Shown: positions 1-9,183, numbered from the stretch's first letter. The stretch is 64,000 nt of DNA from Streptomyces massasporeus (GCF_014648995.1 NZ_BMSE01000001.1:806001-870000); one strand, 5' to 3'. Translations and numbers: made by a program. The notes: generated by a model not told the origin, from the sequence alone.

Positions 1-1153
1 CGCGCACCTCCAGCTTCACCGTGAAGCCCGCCTTCTGGAGCTGCTGTTGCACGACCTGGGCGACCTCGGGGAGTTCGGGCCGGTTGTCGTAGGTCGCGAG
101 GGTGATCGACGCACTGTCGGGCCGGGCGGCCTTCGCGCGCCCGGCCGGCTTCACACGCTTGCTCTCGGCCCAGGTGACGGCGGGTCCGAAGATGCCGGCG
201 CCCGGGTCGGCGTAGCCCTCGAAGACGCCCTTGACGAGGGCGGAGGAGTCGATCGCCGTGCGGGCGGCGGCGCGCAGCGCCGGGTCCTTGAAGGGCCCGG
301 TCCGCGTGTTGAGCTGCAGGCTGGTGGTGCGGGTGGTGCCGGCTTCCTTGAGGGTGGGCTTGTCGAGTGTGGTGGCCTGGGCGGCGGGGATCGCCTCGGC
401 GATGTCGACGTCGCCGGTGCGGACGGCGTTGGCGCGTGCGGTGCCGTCCTTGACGAAGCGCGCGTCGATGCCGGAGGCGTGGGCAAGGCCGCCCCAGTAG
501 TCGTCATGGCGGTCGAGCGTGGCGGAACCGCCGCCGTTGACCTTGGTGATCTCGAAGGGCCCGGTGGCGGTGCCGAGGGGTGTGGGGGCGCCCGGGCGCC
601 CGCCCTTCTTGCCGTACGCCTTCGGGGAGAGGATCGCCAGGCTCGGACCGGCCAGGCGCATGGGCAGGACGGGGTCGGGCGCGGCGGTGGTGACGCGGAC
701 GCCGCTGTCGCCGTCGGGCTCGGCGCGGAGGGTGACTCCGGCGAGGGCGGTGGGAGCGGGCCGGGCCTTCGTGGCGTGGGTGAGCGCGGCGGCCACGGCG
801 GCGGGGGTGACGTCCGTGCCGTCCTGGAAGGTGGCCTCGCGCAGGGTGAACCGCCAGGTGCGGTCGTCCTCCCGGCGCCAGGACCGGGCCAGCGCGGGGG
901 CCGCGGCGCCGTTGGCGTCCAGGGCGGTCAGCCCCTCGGTGACGCCGAGCCGGCTGAGCAGCGTGGCGTCGGCTCCGTACGGCGAGAAGTTCTCGGCGGG
1001 CGGGAAGGCGAGGGCGACCCGCAGCCGCGGCCCCGACGGCCCGCCGCCCGCCGGCGACTCCCCGCCGGGAGAGGCGAAGCAGCCGGTCAGACACGGCACG
1101 AGGGCAAGGGCGGTGAGGAACCGGAGGCGGCTCTTGATGCTCTGAAGACGCAC
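1..1153 (-). CDS. ABC transporter substrate-binding lipoprotein, family 5 (3' end cut by window)
   Basis: Extracellular solute-binding protein of the peptide/nickel (SBP_bac_5) type, which would deliver a ligand to an ABC permease outside this window. The frame begins with a basic stretch and a hydrophobic segment ending in a lipobox, LTGC, so the product should be a lipid-anchored surface protein. The body carries family features (a YGADATLLSRLGVTEGL-like entry region, TWRFTLREATFQDG) and runs off the left edge in the VAQVVQQQLQKAGF lobe. I chose the GTG at 1153; a second in-frame GTG at 1159 is possible, and neither has a convincing ribosome binding site. The substrate cannot be inferred. 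The gene is divergent from the ATPase gene at 1311. Confidence 0.8.
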   Translation of the reverse strand, partial: MRLQSIKSRLRFLTALALVPCLTGCFASPGGESPAGGGPSGPRLRVALAFPPAENFSPYGADATLLSRLGVTEGLTALDANGAAAPALARSWRREDDRTWRFTLREATFQDGTDVTPAAVAAALTHATKARPAPTALAGVTLRAEPDGDSGVRVTTAAPDPVLPMRLAGPSLAILSPKAYGKKGGRPGAPTPLGTATGPFEITKVNGGGSATLDRHDDYWGGLAHASGIDARFVKDGTARANAVRTGDVDIAEAIPAAQATTLDKPTLKEAGTTRTTSLQLNTRTGPFKDPALRAAARTAIDSSALVKGVFEGYADPGAGIFGPAVTWAESKRVKPAGRAKAARPDSASITLATYDNRPELPEVAQVVQQQLQKAGFTVKLEVR

Positions 1154-1310
1154 TTGCACAGCATAGGCATCAAGTGGAACACGCCGTTCAACCGGGTGAT
1201 CCACCCGAAAGGGCCACCAAATCCCATACGGAGTAAGCGATTTGACACCGACATGGCGCACTCCCTAAACCTAAGTACATGACATCCATTTTCAAAAAGG
1301 TGGGGCGGTC

Positions 1311-2270
1311 GTGAGGATCGCGTTCGTCGGCAAGGGCGGCAGCGGCAAGACCACCCTGTCCGCACTCTTCTCCCGTCACCTGGCGCGCTCCGGCGCCCCG
1401 GTCCTCGCCATCGACGGCGACATCAACCAGCACCTGGCCGAGGCGCTCGGCGGCGAGGAGGTGCCCGCCCCTCCCCTGGGCACCCACGTGTCCGAGATCA
1501 AGAAATTCCTGCGGGGCGACAACCCCCGCATCACCTCCCCCGACGCGATGATCAAGACGACCCCGCCCGGCCGCGGTTCACGGCTCCTGCGTCCGCTCGG
1601 CGACGACGACCTGCACGCGCGGCACGTCGGCCGGGCGGGCGGCGTCCCCCTCATGGTGACGGGCGAGTTCGACGAGTCGGACCTGGGCGTGGCCTGCTAC
1701 CACTCCAAGCTGGGTGCGGTGGAGCTGTATCTGAGCCACCTGCTGGACGGCCCCGGCGAGTACGTCGTGGTCGACATGACAGCGGGCGCCGACGCCTTCG
1801 CCTCGGGCCTGTTCACCCGCTTCGACATCACGTTCCTGGTGGCCGAACCCACCCGCAAGGGAGTCTCGGTCTACCGCCAGTACCGCGACCACGCGGAACA
1901 GTTCGGAATCCGCATCGCGGTCGTAGGCAACAAGGTGACCTGCGAGGACGATCTGCTCTTCCTCAAGGAACAGGTGGGCGACGACCTCCTGACCCACCTG
2001 GTGCACTCCCCCTGGGTCCGTGCGGCCGAGCAGGGCCGCACGGGTGCTGGACCGGATGCCCTGAACTCCCTGGAGCCGCACAACCGCCACGCCCTTACGG
2101 TCCTGCGCGAGGCGGTTGATTCCCACCCGCGCGACTGGGACCGCCTCCACCGCCACGCGGTCGAGTTCCATCTGCGCAACGTCCGGGCCTGGGCCGACGC
2201 GCGCACGGGCGAGGACCTGGCGGCGCAGGTGGACCCGGACTATGTGCCGGGCGGGCCGGCCAACAGCTGA
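1311..2270 (+). CDS. CooC/ArsA/ParA-like P-loop ATPase
   Basis: A 319-residue SIMIBI-class NTPase. It opens with a deviant Walker A, GKGGSGKTT (residues 7-15), has the ALxxDGDINQHL switch seen in CooC/NifH relatives, and a later VVVDMTAGADAF strand that fits Walker B. Members of this group act in metal-centre insertion, arsenite export or partitioning; no neighbour here tells which, so the partner is unknown. The GTG start has an A/G-rich ribosome binding site (aaaaaggtgggg) just upstream. The 3' end overlaps the convergent hydrolase gene by 31 bp. Confidence 0.85.
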   Translation: MRIAFVGKGGSGKTTLSALFSRHLARSGAPVLAIDGDINQHLAEALGGEEVPAPPLGTHVSEIKKFLRGDNPRITSPDAMIKTTPPGRGSRLLRPLGDDDLHARHVGRAGGVPLMVTGEFDESDLGVACYHSKLGAVELYLSHLLDGPGEYVVVDMTAGADAFASGLFTRFDITFLVAEPTRKGVSVYRQYRDHAEQFGIRIAVVGNKVTCEDDLLFLKEQVGDDLLTHLVHSPWVRAAEQGRTGAGPDALNSLEPHNRHALTVLREAVDSHPRDWDRLHRHAVEFHLRNVRAWADARTGEDLAAQVDPDYVPGGPANS

Positions 2271-3106
2271 TCCTGGAAGGCCGCCAACGTCGTCACGAAC
2301 GCCTCCGGCCCGTCCCGCCACGGAAAGTGCCCCGCTCCGCTCTGCACGACGAGATCGACGTGCGGAAACAGGTCGGCGTACTCCTTCATCACGCGCACTG
2401 GCGCAGCCACGTCGTACTCCCCGGCGAGAACGAGGACCGGCGCAGTGAACGCGGCGAGGTCGGCACGCGTGCCCTCGGGCTCGAAGGCGCCCTCCGCGGC
2501 ATACAGGGCCGCGGCCTCGTCGTTGCGCTGCCGCTGCTCCGTCACACGGAACTCCCGCGCCTCGTCGTCCCACCGGCCGAACCAGAACGGGGCGACGGCA
2601 TCCCAGTCGGCGGGCGCCGCGCGGCCGGAGGTGACGGCCTCCAACGACGCGTACGCCGGGACGAACCACGGTTCGTCCCGGCGTAGACGGGCCGTCTCCA
2701 GCCGGTCCTCGGCGGTGATGTCGAGGCCGACGGCGAAGACGCTGGGCGTGACGAGCGCGAGCTGCCCTACCCGTTCCGGATGCCGGGCCGCGTACAGCAC
2801 GGCCAGATTCGCCCCGGCGGAGTGCCCGAGCAGATCGACCCGCTCCAGGCCCAGCTCCGCACGCAGCGCCTCGACGTCGCCGACCTGCCGGTCACAGCGG
2901 TACGACCCCGGGTCCCGCGGCACCGTGGACTGGCCCGTGCCCCGGAGGTCCAGGCGGATCAGGGTGCGGTGGGCCGTGAGGCCGCCCAGGTCCCCCAGGT
3001 AGACGGAGTCCTGCATGGGACCGCCCGGGAGACAGAGCAAGGGCGGGCCTTCTCCGGTCACGTGGTAGGTGAGGACCGTGCCGTCGGGAGCGGAGAAGGT
3101 GGGCAT
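2240..3106 (-). CDS. alpha/beta hydrolase (proline iminopeptidase-like)
   Basis: A 288-residue cytosolic alpha/beta-hydrolase-fold enzyme. The nucleophile elbow GHSAGA (about residue 94) supplies the serine, LAGEYDVAAP the likely acid, and SGAGHFPWRD the histidine; LLCLPGGPMQDS is the oxyanion-loop region typical of the proline iminopeptidase/epoxide hydrolase branch. I set the start at the ATG opening MPTFSAPDG; the frame stays open upstream but that part has no family similarity. The substrate is not predictable. The gene converges on, and overlaps, the ATPase gene. Confidence 0.85.
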   Translation of the reverse strand: MPTFSAPDGTVLTYHVTGEGPPLLCLPGGPMQDSVYLGDLGGLTAHRTLIRLDLRGTGQSTVPRDPGSYRCDRQVGDVEALRAELGLERVDLLGHSAGANLAVLYAARHPERVGQLALVTPSVFAVGLDITAEDRLETARLRRDEPWFVPAYASLEAVTSGRAAPADWDAVAPFWFGRWDDEAREFRVTEQRQRNDEAAALYAAEGAFEPEGTRADLAAFTAPVLVLAGEYDVAAPVRVMKEYADLFPHVDLVVQSGAGHFPWRDGPEAFVTTLAAFQDQLLAGPPGT

Positions 3107-3182
3107 GGGCGCGACCTTGTCAGGAGGTGGCGTTTTGTACAACGGGATTTCCACCGCCGGAGTCCGGTGACGGTGGCCCCGG

Positions 3183-3725
3183 CTACTCGATCCCTGTGGC
3201 ATCGAGTAGCCGGACCACGTCCTTGCGCCCGTACCCGAGCAGTCGGGCGCGATCAGCAGCCATCAGCACCAGGTGCGCGACGATCTTCGCCGCGTAGCCG
3301 TCCTTGTTGTCCGCGTCGAACCACTCCTGGGGTTTCTCGACACCCAGACTGTTCATCACCAGCCCGTGCTCCCGCCGGATTTCCGCGACGGTACCGGCGA
3401 CCGCATCCATCAGTGTCTTCCCCGGCCGCTCGCACTCCAGGGCGAAGTCACCCCAGTCGACCGGCACACAGCCTTCCGGCGGACGCGCCCGCAGCCCTGC
3501 ATACCTCTCGTCCCCGAACCCGGAGGCCCGGAACTCGTCGTGCACCAGAGAGAACCGATGGAACCCGGACGGAACCGGAGGCGGTGGAGGCGTGTACTCC
3601 CACCCGGCGTCCTCGTACAACTGCCGCTTCACCTCTTCTTCTTCGGCATGCGTCACGGTGAAGCCGTTGGCCTCGTTGCGCCCGGTCGTCGTGCCGTCGG
3701 GGTTGCGGTGGAAGTGCAGGCCCAT
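3183..3725 (-). CDS. hypothetical protein, 180 aa
   Basis: A soluble acidic protein with no signal peptide or membrane segment. It starts MGLHFHRNPDG, has a proline run (YTPPPPPVPSG, about residues 45-55), and a helical C-terminal half containing EWFDADNKDGYAAKIVAHLVL that ends with an LLDATGIE tail. I do not recognise the family. The start is the ATG at 3725; the long upstream extension of the frame is not protein-like. It is divergent from the HD-domain gene at 3897, with about 170 bp between them. Confidence 0.65.
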   Translation of the reverse strand: MGLHFHRNPDGTTTGRNEANGFTVTHAEEEEVKRQLYEDAGWEYTPPPPPVPSGFHRFSLVHDEFRASGFGDERYAGLRARPPEGCVPVDWGDFALECERPGKTLMDAVAGTVAEIRREHGLVMNSLGVEKPQEWFDADNKDGYAAKIVAHLVLMAADRARLLGYGRKDVVRLLDATGIE

Positions 3726-3884
3726 GGTGTGCTCCCGGTGCCGTGATGTCGATGGACGAGAATCCCCCGTCACCAGCTCGAACGGCCCGCGAAGCCGACC
3801 CGTGCCCATTCTCCTGAGCCCCACCCGATCGCGTGAAATCCGGTGGCGTGGGAACTGGCCGACTTCGGCGGGATGGGGCGTTGT

Positions 3885-3890
3885 TACGCT
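3885..3890 (+). promoter_or_regulatory. -10 element of a probable leaderless promoter
   Basis: The hexamer TACGCT fits the Streptomyces TANNNT -10 element and ends six bases before the GTG at 3897. Transcription would therefore begin at or next to the start codon, which explains why the HD gene has no ribosome binding site. No good -35 is visible. Confidence 0.4.
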
Positions 3891-3896
3891 CCCCCG

Positions 3897-4520
3897 GTGA
3901 GGATTCCGAGCCCCGCAGAGATCCAGGCTCTGCACGAGAAGCACGCGCCCACCGCCGAGGCGTTCACGCTCGTCCACACGCACTGCGAGATCGTCTGGGG
4001 GATCGCCGAGCAGCTCCTCTCCGCGCCCCACCTGGCTCATCTCGACGCCGAACTGGTCCGCGCCGGCTGCCTCCTTCACGACATCGGGGTCTACCGCCTC
4101 TACGGGGACGACGGGCGGCTTGACCACGGGAACTACATCCGGCACGGACTGCTCGGCCACGAGATCCTCGAAGCGGAGGGCTTCCCCGAGACCCTCCGCC
4201 GCTTCTGCTCCCACCACACCGGAGTGGGACTCACGCGGCACGACATCGTGCGCCAGGGACTGCCTCTCCCTCCCGCCGACTATCTGGCGGTGACGCAGGA
4301 GGAGAGGCTGGTGATGTACGCGGACAAGTTCCACACCAAGTCCCGGCCGTCAACGTTCCTCTCCCCCGACGAGTACGCCGCCCATGTCCGCCGGTTCGGC
4401 GAGGACAAGGTGATCGCTTTCCAGGCACTGCGCGCGGAGTTCGGCGAGCCGGACCTCACCGGGCCCGTGCCGGGCTTCGGGACGGAGGAAGACGCGACGG
4501 CTGCCGCGGTTCGGGGCTAG
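3897..4520 (+). CDS. HD domain-containing phosphohydrolase
   Basis: A 207-residue metal-dependent HD-superfamily protein. The motif histidine lies in VHTHCEIVWG, the HD pair in CLLHDIGVYRLYG, and further histidines in GHEILEAEGF and CSHHTGVGLT, in the order expected for the fold. A later MYADKFHTK supplies the closing aspartate. Such proteins hydrolyse phosphate monoesters or nucleotides; the substrate here is unknown. I start at the GTG giving VRIPSPAEIQ, where family similarity begins and where a -10 hexamer suggests a leaderless message. An upstream in-frame start at 3843 is less likely. Confidence 0.8.
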   Translation: MRIPSPAEIQALHEKHAPTAEAFTLVHTHCEIVWGIAEQLLSAPHLAHLDAELVRAGCLLHDIGVYRLYGDDGRLDHGNYIRHGLLGHEILEAEGFPETLRRFCSHHTGVGLTRHDIVRQGLPLPPADYLAVTQEERLVMYADKFHTKSRPSTFLSPDEYAAHVRRFGEDKVIAFQALRAEFGEPDLTGPVPGFGTEEDATAAAVRG

Positions 4521-4564
4521 CAGGCCGCATGGCCGGAAGGCCGTGGCGACCCGTTCCTGTGCTC

Positions 4565-4942
4565 TCACGGCGGCTCGGTGAAGGCACCGAACACGACGAA
4601 CGCCCCGTGCCTCATTACCGGTCGGGCCCTGAAACGTCGGGCTGTGGTTGTACCACTGACTCCCGACCTCAAGCTCGACGTTCCGGTCGATCGCCGAGAG
4701 AAGGTCCCCGGGAACCAGCCTTTCCGGGACTCCTCCGCCGCCGCTCTCCTCGCGCCGTCGATGATCTCCGTCAGCACTGTCCGCGTCACCGACGCGCCGG
4801 CCCGCGCGGCCGACCGGGAGACGTGCATCGGGGTCACGTCCCTGAACACCGCTTTCACGAGTGGAGGCTTGAACGGCGGGACATCCATGACCGAGGCGGT
4901 CTCGGGACCGCTGCGCTCAGGGCGTGCGGACTGTGCGGTCAT
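4565..4942 (-). pseudogene. degraded ORF with apparent frameshift
   Basis: The frame opens at 4942 (MTAQSARPERSG) with a weak AG-rich site upstream. It has G/C-biased third positions as far as ARRAAAEES, near 4720. After that this frame loses its bias while the next one gains it (PGDLLSAIDRNVELEVGS, then QWYNHSPTFQGP). A single-base change in a once longer gene would explain this. No family is recognised. It lies among other remnants between two intact genes. Confidence 0.35.
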
Positions 4943-4992
4943 CGGAGGAAACGCTCCCTGCTGTCGGATTGTTCAGAGGCCCACACTTCATC

Positions 4993-5043
4993 ACGGTCGC
5001 TCAACCCTCAGGTCCGGGCCGGGCCTGAGGGTTGAGCGACCGT
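4993..5043. terminator. 20-bp perfect inverted repeat, probable terminator
   Basis: Arms 4993-5012 and 5024-5043 are exact reverse complements around an 11-base loop. This is the strongest hairpin in the first 8 kb. The left arm includes the stop codon of the HEAT-repeat remnant on the minus strand, as expected for a terminator abutting a gene end. Confidence 0.6.
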
Positions 5044-5350
5044 CCGGAGAGTCGTGGCCGCGGACGTCTCGGCCAGGGCCATCGCCGCGAGGCCGCCGTG
5101 GGAGCCGCTCAGGAACGCCATCGTCCCGGTCCTCTCGGGCGGCCGAGCGACCACCTGCGCCAGTACGTCGACGACGGCCGGGCCGGCGATGGCGAACCGC
5201 GTCAACGCGAAGGCGGAGGCCCAGCGCAACTCGGCGGTCGGGCTCTCCAGGTAGGGCTCGATGAAGGGGCCGGTCGCCGCATCGCCGAGCAGGCCGAGGG
5301 CGACCTCCCGTCGCCGCGGCGCCGGGCGGCCTCGGAATCCGTCCGCCCGG
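5008..5350 (-). pseudogene. HEAT-repeat protein, C-terminal remnant
   Basis: The minus strand encodes a HEAT/PBS-lyase-type helical repeat segment, REVALGLLGDAATGPFIEP then AELRWASAFALTRFAIAGP, with a tail through MALAETSAATTLRTVAQ. No start or N-terminal repeats remain: upstream the frame runs antisense into the methyltransferase gene and loses protein character. I read it as the 3' part of a larger HEAT protein whose 5' part was lost when the methyltransferase region was joined here. The 5' boundary is approximate. Confidence 0.5.
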
Positions 5351-5401
5351 GGATCCCGGAACGCCGGTGGGCAGGCGCCCTCGCGGGGGAGGATGGCCGG
5401 C

Positions 5402-6223
5402 ATGACGGTTGAAGGCCCCTCCATCGACTCCACCAGGCCGAGCATCGCCCGCGTCTACGACTACCTGCTCGGCGGCAAGGACAACTACGCAGTGGACCGG
5501 GAGGTCGGCGACGTGTTCTTCCGCGACCTCCCCGGCTCGGTGGCCATCGCCTTCGCCAACCGCGCGGCCCTGACGCGGGCGATCACGCAGATCGTGACGA
5601 CCACCGACGTACGGCAGTTCATCGACCTGGGCAGCGGTCTGCCGACCGCCGACAACGTCCACCAGGTCGCGCAGCGGCACGCCCCGGAGTCCCGGATCGT
5701 GTACGTCGACAACGACCCCCAGGTGCTGGTCCACGGCTGCGCGCTGCTGGAGCAGAACGACCGGACCCGGGTCGTCCGGGCCGACGTACGCGACCCCGAT
5801 GGCGTCCGCACCCACCCGGACACCCTGGAACTGATCGACTTCGACCGCCCCGTCGCCGTCGTCCTCAGCGCCGTCCTCCACCACGTCAACGACGAGGAGG
5901 ACCCGGCCGGGATCGTCCGCCACTGGCGTGACCACGTGCCGTCCGGGAGCCACTTCTTCGTCAGCCACTTCCGTTCCGGCGACAACCCGGAGACCGCGGA
6001 GGCCGAGCGGGTCCTCCAGCAGACCTTCGGCCGCGGCCGGTGGCGCACCGACGAGGAGATCGCCTCCCTGCTGGACGGCCTGGAGATCCTCGACCCCGGG
6101 ATCGTTCCCGCGCCCCTGTGGCGTCCCGACACGACCGCCAACCGTTGGAGCGCCGGCGGCGCGCAGCCGGAGCTCAGCGTCTGGCAGCACCTCATCGTCG
6201 CCGGGCTGGCCCGCAAGGCGTAG
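5402..6223 (+). CDS. SAM-dependent methyltransferase, DUF574 type
   Basis: A 273-residue member of the actinobacterial DUF574/Methyltransf_19 family. The family N-terminus SIARVYDYLLGGKDNYAVDR is complete, followed by the SAM-binding loop IDLGSGLPTADNVHQVA, the ribose-contacting acid in VYVDNDPQVLVHG, and VVLSAVLHHVND. The substrate is unknown for the family. I chose the ATG at 5402 because a gggggagg ribosome binding site sits nine bases upstream; the in-frame ATG at 5393 lies too close to it. The gene stands alone. Confidence 0.88.
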   Translation: MTVEGPSIDSTRPSIARVYDYLLGGKDNYAVDREVGDVFFRDLPGSVAIAFANRAALTRAITQIVTTTDVRQFIDLGSGLPTADNVHQVAQRHAPESRIVYVDNDPQVLVHGCALLEQNDRTRVVRADVRDPDGVRTHPDTLELIDFDRPVAVVLSAVLHHVNDEEDPAGIVRHWRDHVPSGSHFFVSHFRSGDNPETAEAERVLQQTFGRGRWRTDEEIASLLDGLEILDPGIVPAPLWRPDTTANRWSAGGAQPELSVWQHLIVAGLARKA

Positions 6224-6350
6224 TGGCCCCGGCGGGCGGCGATCCATGGGTGCTGGACCCGGGCGGGGGTCAACAGGGGCGGGACAAGGGAGTTGGGCTC
6301 TCGACGGCGCCAAGACGGCTAATATCGCCTGAGTCTCCGCGGGGGAGGGC

Positions 6351-7127
6351 ATGGTGGCAGGCGCATCCGGTGACCATTCCGCTGCCAGGGTGTGGGCACT
6401 GATCGGCGGGATCGCATCCGTGCTGTCGATCCTGGGCTGGCTGGGCTTGAACAACGTCGGCGAGCTGAAGGACTTGCTGGCCGACTCGCCCCCCTCCAGT
6501 TCCAGCCCGGCCCCGTACACGTCTTCGCCGAGCGACCGCATCCCCGATGACTCCGACACCGGTGAGGGGAGCACTGACGAGTCCGGCCCCGAGCCCTCGA
6601 CGCCCGCTCCGGATCCCACCGAAGAGGCGTTCGAGGCCATCTCGGCCGGCGACTGCCTGGCGGTCTACGACACGGGCCGCGGGGGCACCACCAGCGTCGA
6701 CTGGAGCGTCGGTGCTCCGCCGGACCCCGTGTCCTGCGCCGGCGAGCAGGCGCAGGTCCAGGTGACCGCCATCAACACCGCCTGCCCCACCGGCTATGGG
6801 AAGTCGTACTGGAGCTACCGGTCCGCCACCACCGGCGACTCCACGAAGCTCTGCCTCACCCGCGTCTACCACGCCAACTACTGCATTCTCGGCCGGCAGT
6901 CCGGCGACTCGATCTCCCTCGCACTGATGACGGCCGTGGCCTGCCGACGCGAGCCGGTACCCGTCCCGTACAACCAGATCATGCACATCACAGGCGTCTA
7001 CCGCGCCCCGGCGGGTGCCGACGCGAACAACTGCCGCCGGGCGGCAGGCGACCAGACGCGCTACTGGGCCGCCCTGGTGGACGACGGCGCCACGCTGCTG
7101 TGCACCACGATCTACCAGGGCAGCTGA
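6351..7127 (+). CDS. membrane-anchored hypothetical protein
   Basis: A 258-residue protein with one N-terminal membrane segment (WALIGGIASVLSILGWLGL, about residues 15-34), a Ser/Pro/Glu/Asp-rich linker to about residue 95, and a Cys-containing domain (AGDCLAVYD, PVSCAGEQAQ, NTACPTGYG, KLCLTRVYHANYC, ACRREP, NNCRRA, LLCTTIY) with at least eight cysteines. The cysteines suggest an extracytoplasmic disulfide-bonded domain resembling septum-formation or DUF4190-linked domains of actinobacteria, but I cannot name the family. The ATG has a strong gggggaggg site. Confidence 0.75.
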   Translation: MVAGASGDHSAARVWALIGGIASVLSILGWLGLNNVGELKDLLADSPPSSSSPAPYTSSPSDRIPDDSDTGEGSTDESGPEPSTPAPDPTEEAFEAISAGDCLAVYDTGRGGTTSVDWSVGAPPDPVSCAGEQAQVQVTAINTACPTGYGKSYWSYRSATTGDSTKLCLTRVYHANYCILGRQSGDSISLALMTAVACRREPVPVPYNQIMHITGVYRAPAGADANNCRRAAGDQTRYWAALVDDGATLLCTTIYQGS

Positions 7128-7382
7128 CCGACAGCTCGGTCCCCCCAGCCGCCCGAGTACGCTCGCGGAAAGGCCGGTTCAGACCCGTCTCCGTCGTCGT
7201 GACGGCCGTCGCGCCCGGGTTCACCGACACGGACGGCGTTGTCACCCGAAAGCCCTCACCCTGTGCGATTTCATCCCCCTTCACCCCTGTGCCGCATACC
7301 GTGAACCCGCCGCCCGACCACCTCTCGGCGCAACGGGAAGCGGCGGCGACACGCAGGTCACGGGAGACGGAGGAAGAACGGG

Positions 7383-8963
7383 ATGACACAGGCCGCCGCA
7401 GGGAGCGAGCTGGACGAACGGGTGCCGGGCCGCCGGTGGATCGTGCGTCTGGACCCCGTCGGCCGAGGCAGCGCGGAGGTGCGCGTCTCGTGCGGCCGAC
7501 CCGCCTGTGCCGAGCGGCGTCTGCCCTCCGCGGCGGCAGGCCGTACGGCCGCGGTCGCCCATCTGAAGGCGCACCTGCGCGCCACCCCCGCCCCCAGAGC
7601 CGACACCTACTGCGCCTGCCGGGCCGACGGCTGCCGCGCCCACCTCCCCGACACCGGCAGGCATGCGCGTACCGAACAACCCTGGCGGTGCGGCGGACCG
7701 ATCGTCCTGGCCGTGATCACCGACCGGGCAGGACGCTGGTGGCAGGCCCTGGAGTGTTGTTCACAGTGTGCCGCCGCCACTCCCGGGGCCCGGACCACGG
7801 CCACCTCCCCTCCGTCCGCACCCCGGACCGCCGGCCGCCCGACCCCCGCGGCGGCGGGCACCGGCGCGGGCACGCCGCAGTTCTCCGACCAGCAGGTCAC
7901 CACCCGGACGGGATGTCCGGCACCCCTCCCCGTACCCGCACCCCTCCCCGTACCCGCACCCCGCCCCGTACCCGCGCGGCGCCGCCGCCCGCCGGAGGCG
8001 AGGATCGGCCGGCGTGTCATTCCGCGCGACCTGCGGCCCGTGTCCCTGCGGGACGAACTCACCGAGCTCGGCGACCTCTTCCGCGCCTACCAGAAGCGCC
8101 CCGAGCCCGACCTGGCGCTGCTGGCCGATCTCCAGGAACGCAAGGCCCGCGCCTTCCTCACCTGGTCCGATGTCAGTTGCGACGTCACCCTGCGGCTGGA
8201 GGCCCAGCGCGCCGAGCAGGCCGCCGCCGTCATCCGACGTCAGCACCAGCACCGCACCGGCCGTGTCCCGGAGGGCGAGGAATCGGGCGTGGCGCGCCTG
8301 CTGCCCGTATCGGCGCAGTGGGAGTACGCGCGCTCCGTCCTCGCGCACGTGGCCGGCCACACACCGCTGCCCGGAGCGGAAGCACGGCTGCTGGCGTTGA
8401 TGCTGACCCTGCGCACCGCGCACACCGGCACCGGCAACCTCGTCGGCCAGGACGTCAACGCGCTGGGCCTGACCGACCCGGAGGACCTGGTCGAGCAGCT
8501 GTCCGGCTGCGGCTGGCTGTCCCTCCCCGGCACCGTCGGCGACCTGCTCGCCTCCCGGCCGGAGAACCCCACCCCGATCACCGTCCCCTCCCTGGTGCCC
8601 GACGAGGACGGGACGGGCCCGTTCACGTTCGGCAGGAAGACACGGCCCAAGCTCTCCGGCTGGGCCCAGAGAGTCGTCTCGGACAAGAAGCTCCGCAAGG
8701 CCAAGGCACCCGCCGGCGCCCGGCTGCTCGCCGTGACGCTGGCCACGTGGACGGACGACGTGGGGCGCCTCGGACGCGGCGGCCAGGGCGTCACCCTGAA
8801 CGCCCTCGCCACCCGGGTCCCGGTCGGCTCCGGCGAACTGCGGGACCTGATCGACCGGCTGACCGCAGCGGACTGGCTCACCGACGCCGCCCTCACCGAC
8901 ACCCACCTCACCGGCCGGCTGACCGAACGCGTCCTCCCCCTCACCTGCCCCCTGCCGGATTGA
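7383..8963 (+). CDS. hypothetical protein, Cys-rich N-terminus and helical C-terminus
   Basis: A 526-residue protein of unknown family. Residues 1-130 hold closely spaced cysteines (SCGRPACAERR, YCACRADGCRAHLP, CCSQC) that look like zinc ligands. Residues 135-205 are low complexity and include a PLPVPA repeat encoded by three 18-bp copies. From about residue 210 a helical region follows, with GRKTRPKLSGWAQRVVSDKK and a winged-helix-like end (LNALATRVPVGSGELRDLID, then RLTAADWL). Zinc or nucleic-acid binding is a guess from composition. The ATG has a GGAGG site about ten bases upstream. Confidence 0.7.
   Translation: MTQAAAGSELDERVPGRRWIVRLDPVGRGSAEVRVSCGRPACAERRLPSAAAGRTAAVAHLKAHLRATPAPRADTYCACRADGCRAHLPDTGRHARTEQPWRCGGPIVLAVITDRAGRWWQALECCSQCAAATPGARTTATSPPSAPRTAGRPTPAAAGTGAGTPQFSDQQVTTRTGCPAPLPVPAPLPVPAPRPVPARRRRPPEARIGRRVIPRDLRPVSLRDELTELGDLFRAYQKRPEPDLALLADLQERKARAFLTWSDVSCDVTLRLEAQRAEQAAAVIRRQHQHRTGRVPEGEESGVARLLPVSAQWEYARSVLAHVAGHTPLPGAEARLLALMLTLRTAHTGTGNLVGQDVNALGLTDPEDLVEQLSGCGWLSLPGTVGDLLASRPENPTPITVPSLVPDEDGTGPFTFGRKTRPKLSGWAQRVVSDKKLRKAKAPAGARLLAVTLATWTDDVGRLGRGGQGVTLNALATRVPVGSGELRDLIDRLTAADWLTDAALTDTHLTGRLTERVLPLTCPLPD
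7921..7974. repeat. 18-bp tandem repeat inside the CDS
   Basis: Three copies of an 18-bp unit (7921-7938, 7939-7956, 7957-7974). The first two are identical and the third differs at one base. Each codes for a PLPVPA-like hexapeptide, so the repeat is in phase and its copy number could vary without breaking the frame. Confidence 0.85.
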
Positions 8964-8991
8964 GCTCCCGCCCACCCTCGTCCGCGACCGC

Positions 8992-9027
8992 ACCCGTGGG
9001 CGGGGAGCCGTCGCCCCGCCCACGGGT
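8992..9027. terminator. 14-bp stem hairpin after the 526-aa gene
   Basis: Arms 8992-9005 and 9014-9027 are perfectly complementary with an 8-base loop. It lies 28 bp beyond the stop at 8963 and directly abuts the stop of a minus-strand remnant, so it may serve both strands. Confidence 0.6.
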
Positions 9028-9130
9028 TCACCACCACTCCACGTCGGTGGTCCGGGCGTTCTCCCCGTCGGCGAGCTCGGAGAATGCCACGCTGACGGTG
9101 GTGCATTGCTCGAAGCAGCGGCCGAGGAGG
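9028..9130 (-). pseudogene. possible C-terminal gene fragment
   Basis: The minus strand reads RCFEQCTTVSVAFSELADGE then NARTTDVEWW and a stop at 9028, immediately beside the hairpin. Composition and codon bias look like the natural end of a protein, but no start or recognisable domain lies upstream before 9184. I call it a remnant with low confidence. Confidence 0.3.
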
Positions 9131-9183
9131 CTGCTTCGGCAGCCCCTGCTTCCTGGCGGGCCGGCCGCCCGCCCTGCCCCTCC

